From Roseiarcus sp963806935 (GTDB taxonomy: Bacteria > Pseudomonadota > Alphaproteobacteria > Rhizobiales > Beijerinckiaceae), in contig CAWEAT010000040.1 of assembly GCA_963806935.1 (NCBI GenBank), positions 21,711 to 85,710 on the forward strand: 64,000 nt of DNA, written 5' to 3'. A program made the position numbers and the translations under genes. Below the pieces are notes generated by a model. That model was not told the DNA's origin. It ran no database searches and saw only the letters and a list, made by a program, of their open reading frames with translations. Shown one piece after another: positions 36,663 through 45,704 of this stretch (the stretch's first letter is position 1; every line of letters begins with the position of its first letter).

Positions 36663-37829
36663 TCACCTCGCGCCTCCGGCCGAGGCTTGTGGGCTTGGTT
36701 CGCCTTCCGCATAGTCCGTTCGGCGCGACCGCGCGCCGGCAGGCTGGGACGCGCCGGCAGGGTCTGACCGTCTCAGCCAGCGCGCGATGTCCGGCCAGGC
36801 GGTCGCGAGCGTTCGGCGGCCCATGAAGAGCGAGAGATGCCGGCCCGGCTCGACGCGGATTTCGACGTTCGCGCGCGTGCACAGCGCCTTGATCGCCGTC
36901 GCCTGCGGAAGGGACACGATCTCGTCGTCGGCCGCGGCGAGGACGAAGATCGGCGCGGTAATGCCGGAGAGCGGGCTCACGCGCCCGAGAGCGGGAAATG
37001 TTCCGCGCGCGAGGCGGTTCTCACGGAATATCCACTCCGCCGTCTGCAAGAAATAGGCGCCGGGCAAATCGACGGACCGGGCGTTCCAGGCGTCGAACTT
37101 CGCGATCGGCGCCGGTTCGCCGGCGCATTGCAGCGCCGATTCCGCGGTGAAACCCTGGAGGAGGTCATTGGACCACAGCGCCTGGGACAGCGATCCGAGA
37201 ACCCGTCCGCCGCTGAGCGCGAGCGTTTGCGCGATCGAGGCGGTCGAGACCGATAGGAGGGTTCGGGTGATCTGCGATTCCGCCGCGCCGGTGTCGATCG
37301 GCGCGCCGGCGAGGACGAGCCTTGCGACCTTGCGCGGAAAGCGCGCGGCATAGGCCGCCGCCAGCCAGCCGCCTTGACACAGCCCGACCAGGGACGCGCG
37401 GCCGCCAAGATCGTCGACAGCAACATTGAGGTCGCTGAGGTAAGCGTCGATGCCGTAATCGCGCATCTCGGCGGTCGCCGACTTCCAGTAGGTCAGCGCC
37501 ACGCTTTCCGACCCGCCCTCGATCAGAACTCGCGCCAGGCTGTGTCCCTCGGCGAAGTCGGCGATCGAGGCCTCGTGGATCGCATAAGGCGCGACGATGA
37601 GCACCGGCGTCGCCTTCGCCCGGACCTGCACGTCCCGTTCCATGAGCAGCATCGTCGGCAGTTCGAGGCGGATGCGCTTGAGCGTCGCGAGGGACGACAG
37701 ATCGATCGAGCCGGCGTGACGGCCTCGATCGAGGGCGGCGGCGCTCGGGACAGTGTCGGCGAGGCTCTCCAATCCACGCGAAATTGCGGACGACCACATA
37801 AGGCGCCACAATTCAAACGGGTCGGCCAT
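36663..37829 (-). CDS. PhaC-like alpha/beta hydrolase with cysteine nucleophile
   Basis: This 388-residue alpha/beta hydrolase has the nucleophile elbow GLCQGG (Cys151), as in polyhydroxyalkanoate synthases rather than the serine of ordinary lipases. The acid Asp lies in AAADDEIVSLP and the His in VEPGRHLSLFMGRR. The segment ATPVLIVAPYAIHEASIADF matches the PhaC and PhaZ start of the catalytic domain. It is shorter than class I/II PhaC and lacks their long N-terminal region, so polymer synthesis is doubtful; a depolymerase or acyltransferase role is equally possible. The C-terminal 40 residues are low-complexity. Confidence 0.72.
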   Translation of the reverse strand: MADPFELWRLMWSSAISRGLESLADTVPSAAALDRGRHAGSIDLSSLATLKRIRLELPTMLLMERDVQVRAKATPVLIVAPYAIHEASIADFAEGHSLARVLIEGGSESVALTYWKSATAEMRDYGIDAYLSDLNVAVDDLGGRASLVGLCQGGWLAAAYAARFPRKVARLVLAGAPIDTGAAESQITRTLLSVSTASIAQTLALSGGRVLGSLSQALWSNDLLQGFTAESALQCAGEPAPIAKFDAWNARSVDLPGAYFLQTAEWIFRENRLARGTFPALGRVSPLSGITAPIFVLAAADDEIVSLPQATAIKALCTRANVEIRVEPGRHLSLFMGRRTLATAWPDIARWLRRSDPAGASQPAGARSRRTDYAEGEPSPQASAGGAR

Positions 37830-37998
37830 GGCGTTCGACCCCTTCGCTCATCGGGACGGCATTGTATCGGCGCCGCTCCGGCGCGTCGATCTTCGCCGGC
37901 GTGCGGATTGTCGCAGGGCGCCGAGCGCCGGGATCGGAGGGAGGACGGCATGTTCGGCCGCAAGGGGCCGCGGGCTCGAGATCGGGTGCGCTGCAACG

Positions 37999-38283
37999 AT
38001 GCGAATGGCGCTCATCCCGGCGATTTGGCTCGGGGTCCTCCTGCCGGGGGCCGCGGGCGCTCAGGCGGCGACAGGCGGGGGGCGGGTGCTGACCGCCTCC
38101 GACGTCGTCGCGATCAGGATCGTCGACCATCCGGACCTGGATTGGACCGCGCGCGTCGAGCCCGACGGCACGATCAACTTTCCGTATGTCGGCCGGATCA
38201 AGGCCGCCGGGCTGACCGAGGACGGCCTCGCGCGCACGATCGAGAGACGGCTCGTCGAGCTCAAGATCATCGCGGGGCCTTGA
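37999..38283 (+). CDS. Short Poly_export (Wza-like) domain protein, probably truncated
   Basis: This 94-residue protein has a signal peptide (MRMALIPAIWLGVLLPGAAGAQA). The first half of a polysaccharide-export domain follows: VLTASDVVAIRIVDHPDLDWTARVEPDGTINFPYVGRIKAAGLTEDGLARTIERRL. In full-length Wza or GumB-type outer membrane exporters the next segment (Y-hydrophobic-P-V-V) and the SLBB domains follow, but here a stop comes directly after LKIIAGP. No other capsule gene is near. It is either a remnant or a short stand-alone variant. Confidence 0.6.
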   Translation: MRMALIPAIWLGVLLPGAAGAQAATGGGRVLTASDVVAIRIVDHPDLDWTARVEPDGTINFPYVGRIKAAGLTEDGLARTIERRLVELKIIAGP

Positions 38284-38680
38284 GTTGGCGGGCTGCCAAC
38301 GCGCCGCGAAGGCTGAGGGAGGCCTCGCATTCCCGTCGCGGACAGATTTCACAAAAACGTGACGCCATTGAAATCCGAGCCTTCCGTCCTATCTGTGGAT
38401 GGATTGAAAAAAGCAACGTTGGAAAAGATAAACGAATATGCACTGCTGAATCGAATACCAATCGCGGCGCGACGAGAGCTCGCTTCGCCTCTTCTCGTGT
38501 GCGATCTCCGCGCACAGCTTGCGCCATTCGAACCGCTACGGCCCGTCGGGCCTCGGCGTCGCCTGGCGGATGGCGTCCACGCGCTCGTCGGCGCGTCGCG
38601 GACGGCGGTCAGCCGCCCTGCCCTCGCATCAGCAGCGAGACGAACTTGCCCTCGACGCCCGCGGATGCGGGAGATCGGGC
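38284..38680. other. Intergenic stretch, partly AT-rich
   Basis: These 397 bases lie between the Poly_export fragment and the convergent homospermidine synthase stop. Positions 38345-38470 are clearly lower in G+C than their surroundings. A 114-codon frame (38359-38703) starts here with normal-looking composition but turns arginine-rich after 45 residues and has no ribosome binding site. No gene is called, and the AT-rich part may be a remnant of foreign DNA. Confidence 0.4.
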
Positions 38681-40115
38681 CTATCTCACCAGCACGTTCC
38701 TGAACTGCCAGGGGTCGCTCTGGTCGATGTCCTCGGGGAAGAAGCCGGGGCGGCCCACGAGCGGCGTCCAATCGGTATAGGCGCCAACGACGGGGCCAAG
38801 ATACGGCAATTGAATCTCGAGGCAGCGGCGGAAGTCGAGTTCGTCGGCCTCGACGATGCCGGCCTTCGGGTTCTCCAGCGCCCAGACCATGCCGGCGAGC
38901 ACCGCGGATGTGACCTGCATCCCGGTCGCGTTCTGGTAGGGCGCGAGCGCCCGCGTCTCCTCGACCGAAAGCTGCGATCCAAACCAATAGGCGTTGCGGG
39001 CGTGGCCGTAGAGGAGCACGCCGAGCTCGTCTATGCCGTCGAGGATCTCCGCTTCGCCGAGAATATGGTGGGCGCTCTGGACCTCGCCGGCGCGGCCGAA
39101 CAGCTCGTGCAAGCTCAGCACCGCGTCGTCGCAGGGGTGATAGGCATAGTGGCAGGTCGGCCGGTAGAGCGCCTCGCCCTTGTCGTTGCGCACGGTGTAG
39201 TAGTCGGCGATCGAGATCGAACTCGTTGTGGGTGACGAGGAAGCCGAATTGCGCCCGCGCCGTCGGGGTCCATGAGCGCACGCGGGTGTTGGCGCCGGGC
39301 TGATTGAGGTAGATCGCCGCGCCGCAGCCGCTCTTGTGGAAGCCGGCGTTGGCTGGCGTCCATTTCTCGTGCGTGCCCCAGCCGAGCTCGGCCGGCTGCA
39401 TGCCTTCCGACAAGAAGCCCTCGACTGACCAGGTGTTGACGAACACGTTGCGCGGCTTCGGGCTCTTGGCGCGCTGCGTGTCGCGCTCGGCGATATGCAC
39501 GCCCTTGACGCCGAGGCGCTGGGCGAGACGCGCCCACTCCTCTTTGCTCTTTGGCTCTGAACCCTTGTCGCCGAGATCCTTGGCGAGATTGACCAGCCCC
39601 TGCTTGACGAACCAGGAGACCATCCCGGGATTGGCGCCGCAGCAGGAGACGGCGGTCGGCCCGCCCGGATTGCGCCGCCGTTCGTCGAGCACCGTCTCGC
39701 GCAGAGCGTAATTGGTGCGCGCCTCGGGGCCGAGCGACTTGTCGAAATAGAAGCCCGGCCACGGCTCGACGACGGTGTCGACGTAGAGGGCGCCGAGTTC
39801 GCGGCAATAGCGCATGATGTCGAGCGACGACGTGTCGACCGAGAGGTTGACGCAGAAGCCCTGGCCCTCGCCCGCGGTCAGGTATTTCTTGAGCGCGTCG
39901 CGATAATTCTCTCGCGTCAGGCCGAGATGGACGAAGCGCACGCCGCGCTCGTCGAGGAGCTTGCGGTCGGCGTCATTCGGGTCGATGACGACGAAGCGCT
40001 CGGGATCGAATTCGAAGTGGCGCTCGATCAAGGGCAGGGTCCCCTTGCCGATCGATCCGAGGCCGATCATCACGATCGGGCCCGCGATCCGTCCGTGCCG
40101 GGGCCAATGCGGCAT
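38681..40115 (-). CDS. hss: Homospermidine synthase (frame interrupted once)
   Basis: This NAD-dependent enzyme makes homospermidine from putrescine, the main polyamine of many alphaproteobacteria. It has GPIVMIGLGSIGKGTLPLIERHF (Rossmann loop) at the N terminus, SVDTSSLDIMRYCRELGALYVDTVVEPW, TAVSCCGANPGMVSWFVKQ and, after the frame change, CHYAYHPCDDAVLSLHELFG. The break is a single extra base near 39221, turning the expected NESISIADYYTV into out-of-frame sequence. Reconstructed length is about 478 residues, as in the family. The ATG at 40115 suits AAGGAG spacing better than the one at 40124. Confidence 0.92.
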
Positions 40116-40309
40116 GGCGTCCATTCTCCTTCCAGGACGCGCGGCGTCGGGCGTCTTCAAGCGCGCTTAAAGCCACGGCGTTCAAGGCCCGTCAATAGCG
40201 CGAGAGCCGGGGTCTCTGTCGTGAAACTGTCACGCGAATGCGCAGATCTTGACGGATCTTGCCTTTTTGGGAAGGTTCCGGCTTCCCCGATCGCATTGAG
40301 GAGCGTGCA

Positions 40310-40862
40310 GTGCTGAGGATTGGGCCCTTGGTCGCGATGGTCGCATTGCCCTCTATCATCGCCGGCGTCGCGCTCGCCGCGCAGGACAGGTACACTTTGC
40401 AGGTTCCGGGCGGTCTCGCCTTCGCCGAGTTCAAGGGATACGAGGATTGGCAGGTCATCGCCGTCAGCTCACAACGGCGACAAGGTCGCGCTGATCCTTG
40501 GCAATCCCGCCATGATCGAGGCCTACAAGTCGGGCATTCCCGGCAACGGCAAGCCTTTCCCCGATGGCGCGATGATGGCGAAGATCCATTGGATGGCGAA
40601 GAAGGCCGAGGATCAGCCCAACGACCCGATCGTGCCGGGCGCGTTGCACGACACGGACTTCATGGTGAAGGACAGCAAGCGGTTCGCCGATAGCGGCGGA
40701 TGGGGATACGCCGAGTTCGAATACGATCCGGCGTCGGAGACGTTCAGGCCCGGCGATACGAACAACTCGCCGCCGCAGGAGCACGACGCCAAGTGCGGGT
40801 TCGCCTGCCACACGATCGTGGCCGACAAGGATTACGTCTTCACCGCATACCCGAAGCGGTAG
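40310..40862 (+). CDS. Cytochrome P460 family protein (frame interrupted once)
   Basis: This periplasmic heme protein of the cytochrome P460 family has relatives that oxidise hydroxylamine or bind NO and are common in methylotrophs and ammonia oxidisers. The signal peptide is IGPLVAMVALPSIIAGVALA. The domain starts YEDWQVIAVS and continues with HNGDKVALILGNPAMIEAY, FPDGAMMAKIHW and the heme-binding CGFACH near the C terminus. A single extra base near 40469 splits the frame between the two parts. The GTG at 40310 follows GAGGAG. Divergent from homospermidine synthase; substrate not defined. Confidence 0.85.
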
Positions 40863-40939
40863 CGCGCCGCTGCCCTTGGTTGAGCGATGCGAACTACGCC
40901 GCCCAGCGGCAGCTTGCTGATCAGTAGGAGGAAACGACG

Positions 40940-42157
40940 ATGGCGACGCGTGAAACTGGGCCACAGTCCGGAGCGGACAAGACCGCCATTCGCCCGTTCA
41001 GGGTCAATTTTCCGGATTCGGAGCTTGTCGATCTGCGCAGGCGCATAAACGCGACCCGCTGGCCGGATCGCGAGACCGTCGCGGACCCATCGCAAGGCGT
41101 GCAGCTGGCTACAATGCAGGCGCTCGCGCGCTATTGGGCGACCGAATACGACTGGCGCAAGGTCGAAGCGAAGCTGAACGCGCTACCGCAATACATCACC
41201 GAGATCGACGGGCTCGACATTCACTTCATCCATGTCCGCTCGAAGCACGACAACGCATTGCCGCTGATCGTCACCCATGGCTGGCCCGGTTCGATTATCG
41301 AGCAATTGAAAATTGTCGATCCCCTTACCAAACCGACCGCGCATGGCGCGAGCGCGTCGGACGCCTTCGATATCGTGATCCCATCGATGCCCGGTTACGG
41401 CTTCTCCGGAAAGCCGACCCAGACGGGTTGGGACCCCGTCCGGATCGCCCGCGCCTGGGCCGAACTGATGAAGCGCCTCGGCTATACCAAGTTCGTTGCA
41501 CAAGGGGGCGACTGGGGCGCGGTTGTCACCGACTTGATGGGCGTTGACGCGGCCCCAGAGCTGCTTGGCATCCACACCAACATGCCCGGAATCTTTCCGG
41601 CCGAGATCGACGCAGCGGCGTTCTCCGGCGCGCCGGCGCCGTCGGGCCTCTCGGCCGACGAGAAGCTCGCCTATGAGCGTCTGCAATTCGTCTACCAAAA
41701 GGGCATCGCCTACGGGTTCCAGATGGGGCTGCGCCCGCAGACATTGTACGGGATCGCGGATTCGCCGATCGGCTTGGCGGCGTATTTTCTCGATCACGAC
41801 GCGCGCAGCTACGACCTGATCTCACGCGTTTTTCAGGGCAAGACGGAAGGCCTCACGCGCGACGACATCCTCGATAACATCACGATCACCTGGCTCACGA
41901 ACACGGCGCTTTCCGGCGCCCGGCTTTACTGGGAATATTTTGGCAAAGGGTATTTCAACGCCAAGGGCGTCGCCATTCCGGTCGCCGTGAGCGTCTTCCC
42001 TGACGAACTCTATCCGGCCCCGCGTAGCTGGACGGAGCGGGCGTACCCGAAATTGATCCACTACAATAAGCTCCCCAAGGGCGGGCACTTCGCCGCCTGG
42101 GAGCAACCGGAGAGCTTTTCCGCCGAGGTCCGCGCCGGCTTCCGGTCGCTCCGCTGA
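40940..42157 (+). CDS. Epoxide hydrolase family protein
   Basis: This 405-residue alpha/beta hydrolase of the microsomal-type epoxide hydrolase group has an N-terminal EHN domain (IRPFRVNFPDSELVDLRRRINATRWPD). The oxyanion motif HGWPGS is at 113-118 and the nucleophile is Asp191 in QGGDWG. The catalytic His lies near the end in KGGHFAAWEQPE, and the tyrosines of the lid are plausible. It opens epoxides to diols; the natural substrate is unknown. AGGAGGAAA precedes the ATG. Downstream genes converge. Confidence 0.93.
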   Translation: MATRETGPQSGADKTAIRPFRVNFPDSELVDLRRRINATRWPDRETVADPSQGVQLATMQALARYWATEYDWRKVEAKLNALPQYITEIDGLDIHFIHVRSKHDNALPLIVTHGWPGSIIEQLKIVDPLTKPTAHGASASDAFDIVIPSMPGYGFSGKPTQTGWDPVRIARAWAELMKRLGYTKFVAQGGDWGAVVTDLMGVDAAPELLGIHTNMPGIFPAEIDAAAFSGAPAPSGLSADEKLAYERLQFVYQKGIAYGFQMGLRPQTLYGIADSPIGLAAYFLDHDARSYDLISRVFQGKTEGLTRDDILDNITITWLTNTALSGARLYWEYFGKGYFNAKGVAIPVAVSVFPDELYPAPRSWTERAYPKLIHYNKLPKGGHFAAWEQPESFSAEVRAGFRSLR

Positions 42158-42186
42158 CCGCGCTTGGCGCGAAGGCCAGGGATTGG

Positions 42187-42702
42187 TCAGTCAGCCCTGC
42201 GCCCTGCGCTCCGTCCGTCGAGGCCGAGGAGGCCGTCGAGCGAGATCGCGCCCGGCCCGAAGGTCATGATCGTGAGCGCCATCACCGCCCAGGGCAGGTG
42301 ATAGTCCGGCCAGGCGTCCGGATAGGTGAGCTGGATGACGCCGGTCATGCACAGAAGTCCGAGCGCCGCCCAGCGGGTGAGCAATCCGAACGCGAGCAGG
42401 ATCGGAAGCACGATCTCGGCGGTGCTCGCCATCGCCGCGACGATGTCGGGCATCGGAAAGGCGATTTCGGCGCCGAAGATATGGAGCTTGTAGTCCTGCT
42501 CGAACAGGATCTTCGTGCCGAAGGACAGCGTGAACCAGCCGTCCCAGCGGGTGAGCCCGGAAGCGAAGAACGGCCGCGCCAGCGTCAGGCGCAGGACGAG
42601 GAGCGGGAGCCATACGGGGATCAGGCCGAACACGGCCTCGGTCAGCCGGGCGATCGGACTGGACGGGGCGAGCGCCATCGTGCGCCCGGCGTCGGCGTTC
42701 AT
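42187..42702 (-). CDS. DoxX-family membrane protein of the bufferin-type cluster
   Basis: This 171-residue inner membrane protein has four helices and the DoxX pattern (LLVLRLTLARPFFASGLTRW near residue 33, EIVLPILLAFGLLTRWAALGL, then TYPDAWPDYHLPWAVMAL). DoxX proteins close the DUF2282-DUF692-DUF2063 operons called GIG or bufferin clusters and are thought to serve redox chemistry at the membrane. The start overlaps the DUF2063 stop (ATGA), so it is the third gene of that unit. Confidence 0.88.
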   Translation of the reverse strand: MNADAGRTMALAPSSPIARLTEAVFGLIPVWLPLLVLRLTLARPFFASGLTRWDGWFTLSFGTKILFEQDYKLHIFGAEIAFPMPDIVAAMASTAEIVLPILLAFGLLTRWAALGLLCMTGVIQLTYPDAWPDYHLPWAVMALTIMTFGPGAISLDGLLGLDGRSAGRRAD

Positions 42703-43461
42703 GGCGGGCTTCCTTGCATGATGGCGGCGACGGCGCCGGATTCGACCAATCCGACCAGATGGGTTCCGAACTCGAATGCGGGATCGTCCAGCGCCAGCGC
42801 AGCTTCGATCAGCGTCGCGCCGTCCCTAAGCCTCAGGGCGAAATCATAGGCAAGCGGCGGCAGCGCGCGCACCCGAACCTCGGCGTCGGGGCGGGTGATG
42901 AGCGCGTCCTCGCCGACCCCTTGCGCCGCCGCGGCGGGACCGTCGGCGGATTGGGCCGAGGCCCAGATCGAGGCGGCGGGGGTCGAAAAGCGCAGGAGGC
43001 GCGCGGCGGGGTGAAACGCGATCCGCGCTTCCGGCAGGAGATCGGGGCTCAATTCGGCAAGGTCGCCGATCGTCGCTGCATGCGCGTCCGCGGAGTGATA
43101 GGCCTCGACCCAGGCGTTCTCGAGCCGCGTCAAGTCGGCGAGGCGGGGGTCCAGTCCCCTCGCATGCGGCGACGAACTCGGGGAAATCCTCGCCATAGGC
43201 GATCATCACCGGCGAGCGCGGTTTCCTGGCGCGAATGAAGGCGCGCGCAATCGAGCGGAACATCTCGTCCCCCGCCACCCTGCGTGACGCCGGATAGCGG
43301 GCCTCGAGGGCGCCGATGAGGCCGACGGCGACGTTGTTGCGGTAGACCGAGAAGCGGCGCGTGTCAGGCGCGGCGAAGCGTCCGCGCGTCATTGCCGGCG
43401 GGGCCGCGGACGGCTCGCCGAGCGCGGCCGCGAAGGCGTCGATCGTCGTGTCAAACGGCAT
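42699..43461 (-). CDS. DUF2063 (HvfC/BufC-type) partner protein (frame interrupted once)
   Basis: This is the partner protein of MNIO enzymes, about 254 residues when joined. The N-terminal DUF2063 domain reads FSVYRNNVAVGLIGALEARYPASRRVAGDEMFRSIARAFI, then SPVMIAYGEDFPEFVAACEG. After an extra base in a C-run near 43157 it continues LADLTRLENAWVEAYHSADA and the C-terminal winged domain LRDGATLIEAAL. In characterised clusters this protein binds the precursor leader and presents it to the oxidase. It overlaps the oxidase stop by 11 bases. Confidence 0.86.
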
Positions 43462-44341
43462 CGGCGTGCTCCGGGCTCCTGGCGGTCGCGACCGTCATGA
43501 AGTGCTCGGCCCGGCGCGCTTCGCCAAGAAGCGTCGGCCAGGCGGGCAGGTCGTTGTCCCACTCGATCAGTGTCGGCGTCGCTCCGAGCCGCCAGATCGC
43601 CTCGGCGTATAGCGACCACACCGTGTCGCGGACCGGCGAATTGTGGGCGTCGATCAGGAGCGGCAGGCCTGCGTCGTCGCTGTCCTCGGCGTAGCCCGCG
43701 AGATGGATCTCGCCCACCGCCCCGAGCGGAAACTCGGCGAGATAGCGATCAGGGTCGTAATCGTGATTGGTCGCGCTGACGAAGACGTTGTTGACGTCGA
43801 GCAGGAGGCCGCAGCCGGCGCGGCGCGCGATCTCGCGCAGGAAATCGGTCTCGGCGAACGTGCTTTCGGCGAAGACGACGTAGGTCGAGGGGTTTTCGAG
43901 CAGGATCGGGCGCTTGAGCGCGGTCTGCACTTCGTCGAGATGGTCCACGACCCGGGCAAGGGCTTCGAGGGTGTAGGGCAGGGGCAGGAGATCGTTGAAG
44001 AAGGCGCCCTCGTGGGTCGACCACGCCAGGTGCTCGGAAACGAGCGCCGGCTCGAAGCGCTGCGCGACCGCCGCCAGCCTTTTTAGATGCGCCTTGTCCA
44101 GCGGCCCGGGCGAGCCGATCGACAGGCCGACGCCGTGCAGCGACAGCGGGTAACGCTCGCGGATGGCGTCGAGGCGGCGATGCGGCGGGCCGCCCGCGCC
44201 CATATAGTTTTCCGCGTGGACCTCGAAAAATCCAAGCTTCGGGCGCGTTTCCACGATCGGCTCGAAATGCTCGGCCTTGAACCCGACGCCGACGCCCGGC
44301 GCGCCGGGCGGCCTCGGATATCGACGATCGGCGTTGGTCAT
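43451..44341 (-). CDS. MNIO (DUF692) multinuclear non-heme iron oxidase, BufB-like
   Basis: This 296-residue TIM-barrel oxidase of the DUF692 family uses two or three iron atoms to modify cysteines in ribosomally made peptides. It has VGVGFKAEHFEPI at the start, GFFEVHAENYMG, LSLHGVGLSIGS with a ligand His, SEHLAWSTHEGAFFNDLLPLPYT, LLLDVNNVFVSATNHDYD and GEIHLAGY with DAHNSPV. The ATG at 44341 has GGAG six bases upstream; an earlier TTG is less likely. It is the first gene of the minus-strand unit. A DUF2282 precursor normally precedes it, and none is seen. Confidence 0.92.
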   Translation of the reverse strand: MTNADRRYPRPPGAPGVGVGFKAEHFEPIVETRPKLGFFEVHAENYMGAGGPPHRRLDAIRERYPLSLHGVGLSIGSPGPLDKAHLKRLAAVAQRFEPALVSEHLAWSTHEGAFFNDLLPLPYTLEALARVVDHLDEVQTALKRPILLENPSTYVVFAESTFAETDFLREIARRAGCGLLLDVNNVFVSATNHDYDPDRYLAEFPLGAVGEIHLAGYAEDSDDAGLPLLIDAHNSPVRDTVWSLYAEAIWRLGATPTLIEWDNDLPAWPTLLGEARRAEHFMTVATARSPEHADAV

Positions 44342-44385
44342 GCGCGTCTCCAAGGCCTCGTTGCTCGACGGATGGCGTTTGCGTC

Positions 44386-44411
44386 TTCGCTGGCGCGCCG
44401 CGGCGTGTTAC
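44386..44411 (-). promoter_or_regulatory. Candidate SigF-type ECF promoter for the MNIO operon
   Basis: On the minus strand, GTAACA (44411-44406) and CGAA (44389-44386) are separated by exactly 16 bases. This fits the GTAACC-N16-CGAA consensus described for Caulobacter sigma-F, which controls equivalent clusters. The start site would fall about 38 bases before the MNIO start codon, with its GGAG in between. The divergent ECF sigma gene is the obvious candidate regulator. Confidence 0.6.
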
Positions 44412-44495
44412 ATCGGGCGGCCCGCCTCATTCGCGCTTCGAGTGCGAAATATTTTCCCCGACCTGTAACGGCAGACCAGACGAAACGAAGGCCGT

Positions 44496-45065
44496 ATGAA
44501 AGCCTCATCCAGCGAGGGTCTCCCGGACGATCCCTGGTCTCGGAAAATGAGGGCCGCGATCGCGGGCGATGAGGGCGCATACCGACAGCTGCTCGAGGAC
44601 ATCGCTGGCTCGGTTCGTGGAATGGCGCGTGCGGCGTTCGCGCGCGCGAGGGTTGGGGACGCGGACATCGAGGACGCAGTGCAAGAGACTCTGTTGGCGA
44701 TCCACCTCAAGCGGCATACCTGGGACGCCGGGCAGCCGCTTGCGCCCTGGGTCTACGCCATTGCCCGGCACAAGATCGTCGACGCCTTGCGCCGGCGCGG
44801 CCGGCGGCGGGCGGAGCCGCTCGAGGATTTCGAGGAATTTTTGGCCGCGCCCGAGGCGGAGGACCCGCACGCGCTGAGCGACGCGCGCAGGCTTTTGGAG
44901 ACGCTTCAGCCGCGCCAGCGCGACATCGTGACTTCGATCTCCCTCGACGGCCAGTCGATCGCGGCGACCGCCGCGCGCCTCAAGATGTCCGAGGTCGCGG
45001 TCAGGGTCGCGCTCCATCGGGCGCTGAAGTCGCTCGGCGCGGCCTGGCGGAGGTCGGTCACGTGA
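44496..45065 (+). CDS. ECF-type RNA polymerase sigma factor, SigF-like
   Basis: This 189-residue sigma-70 family factor has region 2 (AYRQLLEDIAGSVRGMARAAFARARVGDADIEDAVQETLLAIH, with the DAVQE motif, then PLAPWVYAIARHKIVDALRRR) and region 4 (LETLQPRQRDIVTSISLDGQSIAATAARLKMSEVAVRVALHRALKSL). It belongs to the group paired with NrsF membrane anti-sigma factors that responds to heavy metals or oxidants in Caulobacter. The stop overlaps the next gene (GTGA). It is divergent from the MNIO operon, its likely target. Confidence 0.92.
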   Translation: MKASSSEGLPDDPWSRKMRAAIAGDEGAYRQLLEDIAGSVRGMARAAFARARVGDADIEDAVQETLLAIHLKRHTWDAGQPLAPWVYAIARHKIVDALRRRGRRRAEPLEDFEEFLAAPEAEDPHALSDARRLLETLQPRQRDIVTSISLDGQSIAATAARLKMSEVAVRVALHRALKSLGAAWRRSVT

Positions 45066-45698
45066 GGACGTCCGAGCTCATCGCGGCGCTCGCCGCCGAT
45101 CCCGTTCCCGAACCGGTCCGCGTCGACCGCCGGGTCGCAATCGCGCTTGTGGTCGGCCTTGCGGTCAGCGTCGCGCTATACTTCCTGCTGCTCGGCCCGA
45201 GGCCGGACCTCGCCGCCGCCGCCGAGACGATGCGCTTCTGGCTGAAGGTCGTGGACTCGTTCGCCTTCGCCTTGCCGTCGCTTTTGCTGACCCTGCGGCT
45301 CGCCCGGCCGGACGCCAAGCCGAGAGCGCTCGCGCTGTGGCTGCTTGCGCCCTTCATCCTGCTCGCCGCCGGCGTCGTCGCGGAAATGTTGCTCGTGCCG
45401 CAAAGCGAGTGGATGTCCCGCCTCGTGGGCGCGAACCGATGCACTGCACGGTCACGATCCCGATGCTGGCCGCTCCGATCCTGCGGCGTTCATCGTCGCG
45501 TTGCGAGCCGGCGCGCCGCTCCACCCGGCGTTGACCGGCGCAATGGCCGGGGCGGCCGCGGCCGGGGTCGGGGCGCTGGTCTACGCTTCGTCCTGCCCCG
45601 ACGATTCGCCGCTCTTCGTCGCGACCTGGTATCCGCTCGCAACGCTCGTCTGCACGGGCGTGGGCGCGCTCGCCGGGCGGCTGTTTCTGGCGTGGTGA
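45062..45698 (+). CDS. NrsF-type (DUF1109) membrane anti-sigma factor (frame interrupted)
   Basis: This six-helix inner membrane protein begins MRTSELIAALAADPVPEP and is the expected anti-sigma partner of the ECF factor. Helix 1 is IALVVGLAVSVALYFLLL. The DUF1109 hallmark cysteines occur in MHCTVTIPMLA and YASSCPDDSPLF and are thought to sense the signal. Two frame breaks, near 45437 and 45482, look like missing single bases (or two extra). The C-terminal part ends GVGALAGRLFLAW. The GTG start overlaps the sigma gene stop. Confidence 0.86.
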
Positions 45699-45704
45699 AG
45701 CGCG

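Noticed and set aside
38359..38703. A 114-codon plus-strand frame downstream of the Poly_export fragment
   Set aside because: The first 45 residues look plausible, but the rest is arginine-rich antisense-like sequence and no start signal is present.
44465..44489. GTAACG...CGAA on the plus strand as an autoregulatory SigF promoter of the sigma gene
   Set aside because: The spacer to the suitable CGAA is 15 bases instead of 16, and the -10 box would overlap the GAAGG ribosome binding site, placing the transcript start at or after the start codon.
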